Shown: positions 55,963-64,000, numbered from the stretch's first letter. The stretch is DNA of 64,000 nt from Alsobacter ponti (GCF_024294805.1 NZ_JANCLU010000009.1:62001-126000); one strand, 5' to 3'. The notes: a model not told the origin generated them from the sequence alone. Program-made: numbers and translations.

Positions 55963-56979
55963 ATGCACATGGACCGGACCTTCCAGGGATCGCCCACGCC
56001 GGGTCCGAACGCGACGACGCTGGCGCGGGCCGTGGGCCTCACGGTCGACATGCCCGTCCAGCTCGGCGCGTCGAGCGTGCGCATCGTCGACGGCGTCGAC
56101 TTCGCCATCGGCGTCGGCGAGCGGGTCGCGCTCGTGGGCGAATCCGGCTCGGGCAAGTCGGTGACCGCGCGCGCTCTGATGCGGCTCGACCGGGCGGCGC
56201 GCGTGTCGGGCCGCGTCGAGTTCGCCGGGCGCGACCTTCTCGCTCTGTCCGAGCGGGAGATGACGCAGGTGCGCGGCGGCGACATCGCCATGGTGTTCCA
56301 GGACCCGATGAGCTTCCTCGACCCGCTGATGACCATCGGCGACCAGGTCGCCGAGACCCTGCGCATCCGAGGCGTCGGAAAGGCGGACGCGCGCCGGCGG
56401 GCGCTGGCGGTGCTCGACGAACTGCGCGTCGACCGCGCGGCCGAGCGGCTGGACGCCTATCCGCACGAGTTCTCGGGCGGCATGCGCCAGCGCGTCGTGC
56501 TGGCCATGGCGCTGGTGGGCGAGCCGAGGCTGCTGATCGCCGACGAGCCGACCACCGCGCTCGACGTGCGGGTGCAGGACCAGGTGCTCGACCTGCTCGA
56601 CGACGTGTCGGCCCGCCGCGGCCTGGCGGTGCTGTTCATCACGCACGACCTTGGCGTTGTCGCGGGCTTCGCCGAACGCGTGATGGTGATGTATTCCGGG
56701 CGCATCGTGGAGGACGGCTCGGTCGACTCGGTCTTCGCCCGGCCTCGGCATCCCTACACGCGCGGGCTGATCAAGGCCGTGCCGCGCATCGACCAGGATC
56801 TCGACCGGCTCTACGCCATCCCCGGCGCGCCGCCGCCGCCCTTCGCCCGCCCGACGGGCTGCGCGTTCCATCCCCGTTGCGACGCGGCCTTCGCGCCGTG
56901 CCTGCGGGACGTTCCCGCCGTGCTGCCGGTCGAGGGCGGACGGGCCGCCTGCCACCTCCATGCCTCGCAGGGAGCCTAA
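55963..56979 (+). CDS. ABC transporter ATP-binding protein (DppD-like)
   Basis: 338 residues. Walker A GESGSGKSVTAR, Q-loop FQDPMSFLDP, signature FSGGMRQR, Walker B LLIADEPTTALD and switch His in ITHDLG are intact, so ATP hydrolysis is expected. The C-terminal oligopeptide-transporter region GCAFHPRCDAAFAPC has the Cys set seen in DppD/OppD, some of which bind Fe-S. GAGGG lies upstream. It overlaps nothing and is three bases from the next ATPase gene. Confidence 0.94.
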   Translation: MHMDRTFQGSPTPGPNATTLARAVGLTVDMPVQLGASSVRIVDGVDFAIGVGERVALVGESGSGKSVTARALMRLDRAARVSGRVEFAGRDLLALSEREMTQVRGGDIAMVFQDPMSFLDPLMTIGDQVAETLRIRGVGKADARRRALAVLDELRVDRAAERLDAYPHEFSGGMRQRVVLAMALVGEPRLLIADEPTTALDVRVQDQVLDLLDDVSARRGLAVLFITHDLGVVAGFAERVMVMYSGRIVEDGSVDSVFARPRHPYTRGLIKAVPRIDQDLDRLYAIPGAPPPPFARPTGCAFHPRCDAAFAPCLRDVPAVLPVEGGRAACHLHASQGA

Positions 56980-56982
56980 GCC

Positions 56983-57795
56983 ATGCTTCTCAGCGTCGAC
57001 GGCCTTTGCAAGACCTACGCGTCGTTCCCCAATCCGCCCGTGCAGGTGCTCCACGACGTGTCGTTCGGGCTCGACGCGGGACAGGCGCTCGGGCTCGTCG
57101 GCGAATCCGGCTCGGGCAAGTCGACCATCGCCAAATGCCTGATGGCGCTCACGCGGCCGGAGCAAGGCTCCATCACTTACGACGGAACCGACGTGGTGCG
57201 CGCCCGGGGCGCGGACCTGCTGCGATTCCGCCGCGACGTTCAGATGGTGTTCCAGGACCCCTATGGCAGCCTCAACCCGCGCATGACGGTGGAGGAGCTG
57301 GTCGGCGAGGGGCTTCTGGTGCATCGGCTCGAGCCCACGCCAGCCGCGCGGCGGGACCGCGTCGCCGAGATCCTGCGCACGGTGGGGCTCAACCCGGACG
57401 ACAGGGGGCGCTATCCGCGCTCGTTCTCCGGCGGGCAGCGCCAGCGCATCGCCATCGCGCGCGCGCTGGCGGTGCAGCCGCGCATCCTCGTCTGCGACGA
57501 GCCGGTGGCGGCGCTCGACGTGTCCGTGCAGGCGCAGGTCATCAACCTGCTGCAGGACATGCAGCGCCAGTTCGGGCTCGCCATCCTGTTCATCGCGCAC
57601 GACCTCGCCGTCGTCCGCCATCTCTGCGAGCGCATCGTCGTCCTGCACAAGGGGCGCGTCGTCGAGCAGGGCACGCGGGCGGAGATCTTCGGCTCGCCGC
57701 GGGAGGCCTATACGCGGGCCTTGCTCGACGCCGTTCCCGTCCCGGATCCGGCGGTGGGCCGCGCCCGCCGCCGCCAGCTCCAGCACCAGTCCTGA
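56983..57795 (+). CDS. ABC transporter ATP-binding protein (DppF-like)
   Basis: 270 residues. Walker A GESGSGKSTIAK, Q-loop FQDPYGSLNPRM, signature FSGGQRQRIAIARAL, Walker B ILVCDEPVAALDVS, and switch His in IAHDLAVV. It lacks the long C-terminal Cys region of its partner and ends in basic RARRRQLQHQ. It forms a heterodimer with the DppD-like protein. These are the only two transport ATPases in the cluster and may also serve the permeases at 59.9-61.8 kb. Confidence 0.93.
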   Translation: MLLSVDGLCKTYASFPNPPVQVLHDVSFGLDAGQALGLVGESGSGKSTIAKCLMALTRPEQGSITYDGTDVVRARGADLLRFRRDVQMVFQDPYGSLNPRMTVEELVGEGLLVHRLEPTPAARRDRVAEILRTVGLNPDDRGRYPRSFSGGQRQRIAIARALAVQPRILVCDEPVAALDVSVQAQVINLLQDMQRQFGLAILFIAHDLAVVRHLCERIVVLHKGRVVEQGTRAEIFGSPREAYTRALLDAVPVPDPAVGRARRRQLQHQS

Positions 57796-57815
57796 CAAAT
57801 CGAGGAGACGAGCCG

Positions 57816-58907
57816 ATGCGCATCGGTGTCGACGGCCGCAAGATTCCGGAAGCCGCCAAGCGTGGGCCGGTCGACAGCTTCGACCACGCGCGAGACCTCG
57901 GCATGGAGGGCCTGTTCTTCCGCACCGTGCTCGACATGAGCCCGACGCTCGACCCCGGCCTGTTGCGCGCCGTCCGCCAGCGCGCCGACGAACTCGGCAT
58001 GTATCTCGAAACCGGCCTGGGCAAGGTCAATCCCTACGCCACGCCCGAGGCCCCCGAGCTGCGGATGATGGGTGACGGCGACATCGTGCTCGGCTTCCGC
58101 CGCATGATGGAGGCGTGCGCCGCCATCGATTGCCGCGAGCTGTGGGTGGCGACGGCGAACTACAAGCCCGCCTATGTCGGCCGCTTCGCCTATGACCGCT
58201 TCCGCACCGACGTGACCTGGGAGGAGCAGCTTGCGGCGACGGCGCGCTTCCTCAAGATCCTCAAGCCGATCGCGCGCGACCTCGGCATTCACCTCAACCT
58301 GGAGACGCACGAGGAGATCACCTCGTTCGAACTCGTCCGGCTGGTCGAGGACGTCGGCCCCGACACGACCGGCGTGGTGTTCGACACCGCCAACGTGCTC
58401 CAGCGCGGCGAGCACCCGGTGTGGGCGGCGCGGCGACTGGCGCCCTATGTGCGCCAGACCCACATCAAGGACGCCCTGATCGCCTATGACGGCGACGTGC
58501 TGGATTTCCAGATGCGCCCCTGCGGCTCCGGCGTGGTCGATTTCAGGAGCATCCTGCCGATCCTGGCCGAGGCCAATCCCGACCTCAACCTGTCGATCGA
58601 GAACTATGAATCGTTTAGCGACCGCCCGCGCACTCCGCCGCGCATGATCGTCGAGATCGCCGATCCGCAATGGCTGGCGGGGCATCCCGACCTCGGCGTC
58701 GAGGAATACGCGGCCTATCTCGCGATGGTGCGCGCCTACGGCCAGCGCATCGCCGGCGGCGAAGTTCCGGACCGCCGCTCCTACGCCGCGTGGGCGGTGG
58801 AGCATTTCCACTACGAGGAGACGGTGCGCTACATCCAGCAGAGCGCTGCCCACATCAGGGGGATCTGCGAGGAGCTTGGCCTGCCGCTGCGCCGCAAGGC
58901 GGCCTGA
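57816..58907 (+). CDS. Sugar phosphate isomerase/epimerase-like TIM-barrel enzyme (copy 2)
   Basis: 363 residues, a paralogue of the protein at 46560-47492. Shared elements are MSPTLDPGLLR, LETHEEITSFELVRLVEDVG, VVFDTANVLQ and RQTHIKDALI; the last provides likely metal ligands (Glu, Asp, His). The extra C-terminal 60 residues (YAAWAVEHFHYEETVRYIQQ) are absent from copy 1. The reaction is unknown. GAGGAG lies before the ATG, 20 bp after the ATPase gene, so it is co-transcribed with the transporter. Convergent with the formylglycine-generating enzyme, 14 bp between stops. Confidence 0.78.
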   Translation: MRIGVDGRKIPEAAKRGPVDSFDHARDLGMEGLFFRTVLDMSPTLDPGLLRAVRQRADELGMYLETGLGKVNPYATPEAPELRMMGDGDIVLGFRRMMEACAAIDCRELWVATANYKPAYVGRFAYDRFRTDVTWEEQLAATARFLKILKPIARDLGIHLNLETHEEITSFELVRLVEDVGPDTTGVVFDTANVLQRGEHPVWAARRLAPYVRQTHIKDALIAYDGDVLDFQMRPCGSGVVDFRSILPILAEANPDLNLSIENYESFSDRPRTPPRMIVEIADPQWLAGHPDLGVEEYAAYLAMVRAYGQRIAGGEVPDRRSYAAWAVEHFHYEETVRYIQQSAAHIRGICEELGLPLRRKAA

Positions 58908-58921
58908 GGCGGGCGCGGCCG

Positions 58922-59944
58922 CTACGCGTCATAGGCCAGCCGGAAGCCGACATGGCCGGTCGTGCTGTCGGGCGGCACGCCGAGCCGCGCCGCGATGCGG
59001 TAGCGGAAGCAGTAGCTGGCGTGGCACAGATATGAGCCGCCCTTCATCAGCCGCCAGCCTTGCGCGTCGGCCGTCGCGTTGCGCGCGGCGGCGTCGCGCT
59101 TCAGCGAGCGCACGCGGAACGGATCGGCGCACCATTCCCAGACATTGCCGGCCATGTTGAACAGGCCGTAGCCGTTGGACTCGAAGGCGTCGACGGGGCA
59201 CGTGCCGCGCCAGCCGTCGCGGCCCAGATCGGTATGAGGGAACGCGCCCTGCCAGATGTTGCAGGGCTGGAACGTCTCGTCGTCGGGCGCGCGGTCGCCC
59301 CAGGGGAAGGCGACGTCGCCGAGGCCGCCCCGCGCGGCGTGCTCCCATTCGGCCTCGCCGGGCAGGCGGCCGCCCGCCCAGGACGCGAAGGCGGCGGCGT
59401 CGCGCCAGGAGACGTGGACGACCGGGTGTTCGGCGCGGCCGTCCAGCGTCGAGTCCGGTCCCTCGGGATGTCGCCAGCACGCGCCCTCGACGCGCCGCCA
59501 CCATGGCGCGGCGGCGGCGCCCACCGGCCCGAGGCTCCGGTCGCGCAGGAAGGCGTGAAAGACGAACGACCATCCGAAGCGCTCCGCCTCGGTGACGTAG
59601 CCGGTCGCCTCGACGTAGCGGCCGAAGCGGGCGTTGGTGACGGCGTGGGCGTCCATCTGGAAGCCGGCCAGCCGCACGCTGCGCTGCGGGCCCTCGCCGT
59701 CGACGGGCAGGAACGGCCGGTCCGTGCCGACCAGCGCCCGCCCGCCGGGGACGGGGACGCGCAGCGACACGTCGCCACCGCCGGGGGCCCAAGGCGGGGC
59801 GGGCGCGAGAACGGGGGATGGCGCATCGCCGCGCGCCGGCGCGCAGCACGGCGAGCGAGCGGGCGGGGTTGGAGCCGGAACTTCGCCGACGCGCGGCGCG
59901 GCGTTTTCGGGCCGGGGAAGCGGGACCGTCGCGGGACCGGGCAT
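58922..59944 (-). CDS. Formylglycine-generating enzyme (SUMF1 type)
   Basis: 340 residues. The SUMF1/FGE domain spans about 60-338 (FQMDAHAVTNARFGRYVEAT, HPVVHVSWRDAAAFASWAGG, PGEAEWEHAARGGLGD, FNMAGNVWEWCADPF). The copper-binding Cys pair of true FGEs is present in GGSYLCHASYCFRYR (Cys307 and Cys312), which separates it from EgtB and other relatives. FGE converts a Cys in CxPxR of sulfatases or related hydrolases to formylglycine. The N-terminus (1-60) is Pro/Ala-rich with a CC pair. It lies four bases after a permease gene, so it is in a transporter operon. No sulfatase is in the window. Confidence 0.9.
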   Translation of the reverse strand: MPGPATVPLPRPENAAPRVGEVPAPTPPARSPCCAPARGDAPSPVLAPAPPWAPGGGDVSLRVPVPGGRALVGTDRPFLPVDGEGPQRSVRLAGFQMDAHAVTNARFGRYVEATGYVTEAERFGWSFVFHAFLRDRSLGPVGAAAAPWWRRVEGACWRHPEGPDSTLDGRAEHPVVHVSWRDAAAFASWAGGRLPGEAEWEHAARGGLGDVAFPWGDRAPDDETFQPCNIWQGAFPHTDLGRDGWRGTCPVDAFESNGYGLFNMAGNVWEWCADPFRVRSLKRDAAARNATADAQGWRLMKGGSYLCHASYCFRYRIAARLGVPPDSTTGHVGFRLAYDA

Positions 59945-59948
59945 GGCC

Positions 59949-60839
59949 TCAGCCCGCCTCGCGCAGCTTGCGCAGGCGCGGGTCGATGACGTCGCGCAGC
60001 CCGTCGCCCATCAGGTTGAGGCCGAGGACGGTGGCGGCGATGACGACGCCGGGGAAGAAGGCGATCCACGGAGCCTCGCGGATATAGTTGCGGCCTTCCG
60101 CGATGATGTTGCCCAGCGACGGCGCGGGAGGAGGCGGACCGACGCCGATATAGCTGAGGATCGCCTCGGCCAGCACCGTCACCGCGAACACGAAGGTGAG
60201 CTGCACGATCAGCGGCGACAGCGAGTTGGCGAGGATGTAGCGCAGGATGATGCGCGCATGGCCGGCGCCGATGGCGACGGCCGATTCCACGAAGGGGAGT
60301 TCCTTCACCACCAGCACGCTGGCGCGCACGATGCGCGCGGTGCGCGGCATGAACGCGACGGTCAGCGCCAGGATGACGTTGAACTCCGAGGGGCCCAGCG
60401 CCGAGGACAGCGCGATGGCGAGCAGCACCCCCGGGAAGGCCATCAGCCCGTCCATGGTGCGCATGAACAGCCCGTCGAGCGCGGGCACGTAGGCCGCGAC
60501 CGTGCCGATGAAAACGCCGGCGACGCCCGTTCCCAGGACGACGAAAACGCCGATGCGCAGCGAGGCGCGCGCCCCGTAGAGCACGCGCGACAGGATGTCC
60601 CGGCCGAAGGCGTCGGCCCCGAAGCGGTGCTCCGCGCTGGGGCCGGCGAGGATGGCGGCGTAGTCGTTCCGGTTCGGGTCGTCGGACGCCAGCACGTCGG
60701 CGAGACCGGCGCAGGCGACGATGGCGAAGAACAGCACCGAGCCGATCAGGAACGAGCGGTGCTCCAGCAGCCGCAGCATGAAGCGGCCGGCCTGGCGCAG
60801 GCGAACCGAAGTCGCGGAGGGCAGGGCGTCAGCGTCCAT
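59949..60839 (-). CDS. ABC transporter permease (DppC-like), second system
   Basis: 296 residues, with about six membrane helices. The DppC block HRFGADAFGRDILSRVLYGA lies near residue 70 and the EAA loop ESAVAIGAGHARIILRYILA near 185. Its start overlaps the stop of the upstream DppB-like gene by 11 bases. The C-terminus LRDVIDPRLRKLREAG is typical. It belongs to the SBP-permease-permease-FGE operon on the minus strand, which has no ATPase gene. Confidence 0.93.
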   Translation of the reverse strand: MDADALPSATSVRLRQAGRFMLRLLEHRSFLIGSVLFFAIVACAGLADVLASDDPNRNDYAAILAGPSAEHRFGADAFGRDILSRVLYGARASLRIGVFVVLGTGVAGVFIGTVAAYVPALDGLFMRTMDGLMAFPGVLLAIALSSALGPSEFNVILALTVAFMPRTARIVRASVLVVKELPFVESAVAIGAGHARIILRYILANSLSPLIVQLTFVFAVTVLAEAILSYIGVGPPPPAPSLGNIIAEGRNYIREAPWIAFFPGVVIAATVLGLNLMGDGLRDVIDPRLRKLREAG

Positions 60840-61776
60840 GGCGGACCCTCGGGTCGAGCAGGCCGTAGAGAACGTCGACCACGATGTTGACGAACACGAA
60901 GATCGTGGCGGTGAGCAGCAGGCCGCCCTGGATGATCGGATAGTCGCGCCGCTGGATGGCGCCGACGATCAGCCGGCCGCTGCCGGGGAGCGAATAGACG
61001 GTCTCGACCACCACCGCGCCGCCGATCAGCACGCCGGTCATGACGCCGGTGACCGTGACGATGGGGATGAGCGCGTTGCGCAGCGCGTGGACGAAGACGA
61101 TCTGGCCGGCGCTCAGCCCCTTCGCCTTGGCCGTGCGCACATAGTCCTGCCCCAGCGCGTCGAGCATGCTCGAGCGCGTCATGCGCGCGATCACGCCCAT
61201 CTGCGTGAAGGCGAGGGTCAGGGCGGGCAGCGTCATCGACCTGGCCCAGCCGATCAGGTCCTCGGACGGGGAGACGAACCCGCCGGTCGGCAGCCAGCCG
61301 AGTTGCACCGCGAACAGCACGATGAGCATGAGCCCGAACCAGAAGTCCGGCATCGAGAGGCCGAGCAAGGCGAGCGTCATCGCCGCCTGGTCGAGGAAGC
61401 GGTTGTGGTTCACGGCGGCCAACACGCCGAGCAGGATGCCGAGCGCGATGGCGAGCGCCAGCGCGAGGCCGGCGAGGGAGAGCGTCACCGGCAGCCGCTC
61501 CATCACCGCGTCGGTGACGTTGCGGTTGAGCAGGTAGGAGCGGCCGAGATCGCCGTGCAGGAGGTTCCAGTACCAGTCGACCGCCCGCTCGAACAGCGGA
61601 CGGTCGAGCCCCAGATTGGCGCGGATCTGGACGATCTGCTGGGGCGTCGCGTCGGCCCCGGCGATCTCCGAGGCGACGTCGCCGGGCACGATCCACATCA
61701 GCAGGAAGCAGACGAGGGACACGACGATCAGCACCGGGATGGCGCTGATCGCCCTGTAGATCACGAACCGCAGCAT
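60829..61776 (-). CDS. ABC transporter permease (DppB-like), second system
   Basis: 315 residues. The N-terminus (FVIYRAISAIPVLIVVSLVC) and EAA loop VRTAKAKGLSAGQIVFVHAL are DppB-like; six membrane helices are visible. The ATG at 61776 gives the usual short cytoplasmic start. It follows the binding-protein gene by 37 bp. It must pair with the DppC-like protein and with an ATPase from elsewhere, most simply the pair at 55963-57795. Confidence 0.93.
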   Translation of the reverse strand: MLRFVIYRAISAIPVLIVVSLVCFLLMWIVPGDVASEIAGADATPQQIVQIRANLGLDRPLFERAVDWYWNLLHGDLGRSYLLNRNVTDAVMERLPVTLSLAGLALALAIALGILLGVLAAVNHNRFLDQAAMTLALLGLSMPDFWFGLMLIVLFAVQLGWLPTGGFVSPSEDLIGWARSMTLPALTLAFTQMGVIARMTRSSMLDALGQDYVRTAKAKGLSAGQIVFVHALRNALIPIVTVTGVMTGVLIGGAVVVETVYSLPGSGRLIVGAIQRRDYPIIQGGLLLTATIFVFVNIVVDVLYGLLDPRVRHGR

Positions 61777-61813
61777 GCGCGTCTCCGGTTCCGTCGCCTT
61801 GCCCGGCCGGCCT

Positions 61814-63376
61814 CTATTCGAACCATACGTTGTAGAGGCGGGGGAAGCGGAAGGGCGTGAAGCCCTTGACGTTGGAGCGCGCCGCCTGCGCGATGCCGAC
61901 ATCGCCGATCTTGATGATGCCGCGCAGCTCGTAGAGACGCGCCTGGATCTTGCGGAAAGTCTCCTGCCGGGCCTCGACGGTCTTGCCGGAGATCAGCTCC
62001 TCGTAGAGCGCGTCGAGCTGCGGGTCGGGCTGGCGGAAGTGCGCCGTATTGCCGACCAGCGTCGCGACCACGCCGACGGGACCCAGATAGGGCTCGATGC
62101 CCATCACCAGCGTCCAGCCGTTCCAGCCGGTGTCCTGCAGGCGGATCTTCAGCGCCGTCGGCCAGTCGACCTGGTTGATGACGGCGTTGATGCCGGCCGC
62201 CTTGAGCTGCTCGGCGATGACGACGGCGGACTTGTTGTGCTCGGGGATGTTGGAGTCGGTCAGGATCGAGAAGGGCTCGCCCTTGTAGCCGGCCTCCGCG
62301 AGCAGGGCCTTGGCCCGGGCCGCGTCGCCCAGGTTGTACCACTGCTTGCCGATGTCGCCGGCGTCATAGGTGGTGCCGGGGTACTGCCAGCCGTGGTTCA
62401 ACGAGAACAGGCCCTCGGTGGCGATGCCGACGATGGGCTCCATCTTCAGCGCCACCTGCACGGCCTCGCGGAACTTGGGGTTGTCGCCCGGCGCCTGCTT
62501 CAGGTTGATGATGAAGGTCAGGAAGCCCCACGTCTTGTTCTCGTAGATCGCGAACTTCGGGTCGCCCTTCAGGCGGCGCGCGGTGGGGATCGGGATCTGC
62601 TCGTTGATCTGGATCTCGCCCGCCTCGAGCGCGGCCGTCCTGGCGCCGGTCTCGGGCATGACGCGGAAGGTGATCGTGTCGAAATAGGCGGTCTTCTTGC
62701 CGCCGAAACCGTCCGGGCCCTTGTAGCGGTTGTCCTGCGCGTAGTCGGCGAATTTGGCGAGCTTGACGTGGCTGTCGGGCACGTACTCGACGAACTTGTA
62801 GGGGCCGGTGCCGATGAAGTTGATCTTGCCCGGGTCCTTGCCGGTCTCCTCCTCGGGGATGATGACGGCCGGCGCGCGCGGCGAGGCGAACGCCTCGATG
62901 AAGGTCGGCGTCGGCTTGGCGAAGCGGAACGTCACCTCATAGTCGCCGGTGATGTCGATGCTCGTCACCGGATTGAGCAGGCCCGCGGTCGCGCCGTGCT
63001 TGCGGTAGCGCTCCAGCGAGGCCTTGACGTCCTTGGCCGTCATTTCCTTGCCGTTGTGGAACTTGACGCCCTTGCGCAGCGGGATGCGATAGGTCAGTCC
63101 ATCCGGCGAAATCTCGACGGACTCGGCCAGGATCGGCATCGGGCGGATGTTCTCGTCGAAACCGAACAGGGTCTCGTACATGTTCATGGTGATGTTGCGC
63201 GACGCCTGGGACGACGTGACCATCCCGTCCAGGCTGGGCGGGTTGGAGCTTTGCGCGAACACGACGTCGCCGCCGGCCTTCTGGGCCGAGGCGGGCGAGG
63301 CCAGCGCCGTCGCCGCGCCGAGCGCGACGGCGAGGGCGATACGGCGGAACAGCACGGAACGTTGGCAGATCCTCAC
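61814..63376 (-). CDS. ABC transporter periplasmic binding protein (family 5), second system
   Basis: 520 residues from a GTG at 63376, chosen for the strong AAGGAGG six bases upstream; a much longer reading frame exists but lacks an RBS. The signal peptide (RRIALAVALGAATALASPAS followed by AQ) is clear. The mature protein has the SBP_bac_5 opening VVFAQSSNPPSLDGMVTSSQ, VKFHNGKEMTAKDVKASLER and GTGPYKFVEYVPDSHVKLAK. The ligand is unknown and the protein differs clearly from the one at 52491. Divergent from the GntR gene at 63505. Confidence 0.93.
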   Translation of the reverse strand: MRICQRSVLFRRIALAVALGAATALASPASAQKAGGDVVFAQSSNPPSLDGMVTSSQASRNITMNMYETLFGFDENIRPMPILAESVEISPDGLTYRIPLRKGVKFHNGKEMTAKDVKASLERYRKHGATAGLLNPVTSIDITGDYEVTFRFAKPTPTFIEAFASPRAPAVIIPEEETGKDPGKINFIGTGPYKFVEYVPDSHVKLAKFADYAQDNRYKGPDGFGGKKTAYFDTITFRVMPETGARTAALEAGEIQINEQIPIPTARRLKGDPKFAIYENKTWGFLTFIINLKQAPGDNPKFREAVQVALKMEPIVGIATEGLFSLNHGWQYPGTTYDAGDIGKQWYNLGDAARAKALLAEAGYKGEPFSILTDSNIPEHNKSAVVIAEQLKAAGINAVINQVDWPTALKIRLQDTGWNGWTLVMGIEPYLGPVGVVATLVGNTAHFRQPDPQLDALYEELISGKTVEARQETFRKIQARLYELRGIIKIGDVGIAQAARSNVKGFTPFRFPRLYNVWFE

Positions 63377-63463
63377 GGCGATCCTCCTTGCACCCGAGAC
63401 GTTGCCCGCATTCAGCTTGTTGGTCGCGCCGACGAGAGGGCGGGTTGTGGCGACGTTCGTATA

Positions 63464-63475
63464 ATCGTATACGAT
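63464..63475. promoter_or_regulatory. Perfect 12-bp palindrome ATCGTATACGAT, probable GntR operator
   Basis: It lies in the 128-bp gap between the minus-strand binding-protein gene and the plus-strand GntR gene, 30 bp before the latter. An extra half-site, TCGTATAA (63458-63464), overlaps its left side. FadR/VanR-type regulators bind short palindromes with a central TA, so this is a good candidate for the GntR protein encoded next to it. Confidence 0.6.
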
Positions 63476-63504
63476 AACCCATTCACAATGCAATCGAGCA
63501 AGCA

Positions 63505-64000
63505 ATGGTTGAAGCAGTCCCTTCCAACGCCGACACACTCGAGCCCCTCAACGGCCGCAAGACGCTGGTCGAGCAGGTCGTCGACCGCATCGTCGAGGCC
63601 GCCGCGCGCGGCACGTTCCTGCCGGGCGACCGGGTCGTGGAGGCGGAGGTCGCGCGGCGCCTGCAGGTGAGCCGCGTGCCGGTGAGGGAGGCGCTGCGGC
63701 TCCTGGAGAGCCAGGGCATCGTCGAGAACATGCCCTATCGCGGCATGCGGCTGATGGACGTCAGCGTGGCGCGGCTCGAAAAGGTGCTCAAGGTGCGCCT
63801 GGTGCTGGAGCAGCTGGCGGCCGAGGAGGCGAGGCAGGCGGCCCGCAAGGATCCCTCGATCCTCGATCCGCTGGTCCGCACGCGCGACCTGATGGAGGAG
63901 GCCGCACGCCAGGGCGACCGGTACGAATTGGCTCGGCTCGACACGGTGTTCCACCGCCAGCTCTGCGGCCTCACCGGCAACGAGGTCCTGCTGCGCACGT
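63505..64000 (+). CDS. GntR family regulator, FadR subfamily (C-terminus cut by window edge)
   Basis: 165 residues are visible; the frame is still open at the right edge. The winged HTH (about 18-80) reads VVDRIVEAAARGTFLPGDRV, VARRLQVSRVPVREALRLLE, SQGIVENMPYRGMRL; the FCD domain begins at about 90 (VRLVLEQLAAEEARQAA) and the first metal-site His is in DTVFHRQLCGLTGNEV. The ATG at 63505 is chosen because it starts directly before the HTH; the RBS is weak. It likely controls the divergent transporter-FGE operon through the palindrome at 63464. Confidence 0.9.
   Translation, partial: MVEAVPSNADTLEPLNGRKTLVEQVVDRIVEAAARGTFLPGDRVVEAEVARRLQVSRVPVREALRLLESQGIVENMPYRGMRLMDVSVARLEKVLKVRLVLEQLAAEEARQAARKDPSILDPLVRTRDLMEEAARQGDRYELARLDTVFHRQLCGLTGNEVLLRT

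Overview
The window reads as a chromosome segment of a GC-rich alphaproteobacterium, most likely of the order Hyphomicrobiales (Rhizobiales). The reasons are alphaproteobacterial families such as a TIGR02301 protein, an RT0821/Lpp0805-type lipoprotein and a NUDIX-winged-helix regulator, together with a pdxH - lipoprotein - dnaJ-like - fabI - phosphatase - aroC - ribB gene order that I remember from this order. I saw no rRNA, tRNA, CRISPR array, insertion sequence or phage gene.

Layout. 1-9.3 kb: housekeeping genes on both strands, including a DUF2339 membrane protein cut by the window edge, a tyrosine phosphatase coupled to a NUDIX-HTH regulator, HD hydrolase-tag-ygfZ, a dihydroorotase, two NUDIX proteins in total, an SDR and pdxH. 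9.4-21.6 kb: lipoprotein, DnaJ-like protein, kup, fabI, histidine phosphatase, a large Pls/PosA-type amino acid homopolymer synthetase, aroC, and a RibB with an N-terminal HTH and a dead C-terminal cyclohydrolase domain. 21.6-33.6 kb: HDAC-like deacetylase, L,D-transpeptidase, aminotransferase, amidase divergent from malonyl-CoA decarboxylase, Tim44-like protein, an isolated flagellin, two small proteins, a PRC-barrel protein, an AT-richer non-coding stretch and an isolated TadG-like protein. 33.6-46.3 kb: fused indolepyruvate oxidoreductase with a divergent Lrp regulator, an isolated TRAP binding protein, tex, a cytochrome b / ethylbenzene-dehydrogenase-gamma-like fusion, three tandem hairpins and malate synthase G.

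46.5-64 kb is the accessory part: a catabolic and transport cluster built around two dipeptide/opine-type ABC systems. It holds two paralogous TIM-barrel isomerase-like enzymes, a metal amidohydrolase, a PuuE-type allantoinase-like deacetylase fused to a degenerate OHCU decarboxylase domain, a hydantoin/allantoin-racemase-like protein lacking one expected cysteine, a genuine-looking formylglycine-generating enzyme and two FadR-type GntR regulators. The first regulator is linked to repeated TGTATC/GATACA sites in four intergenic regions, the second to a 12-bp palindrome. One transporter operon has both ATPases; the opposing one has none, so they may share. The substrate is unknown; the enzyme families point to a ureide, hydantoin or related cyclic amide.

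The strongest candidates for new biology are the homopolymer synthetase, the TGTATC regulon with its odd ureide-like enzymes, and the HTH-RibB fusion.
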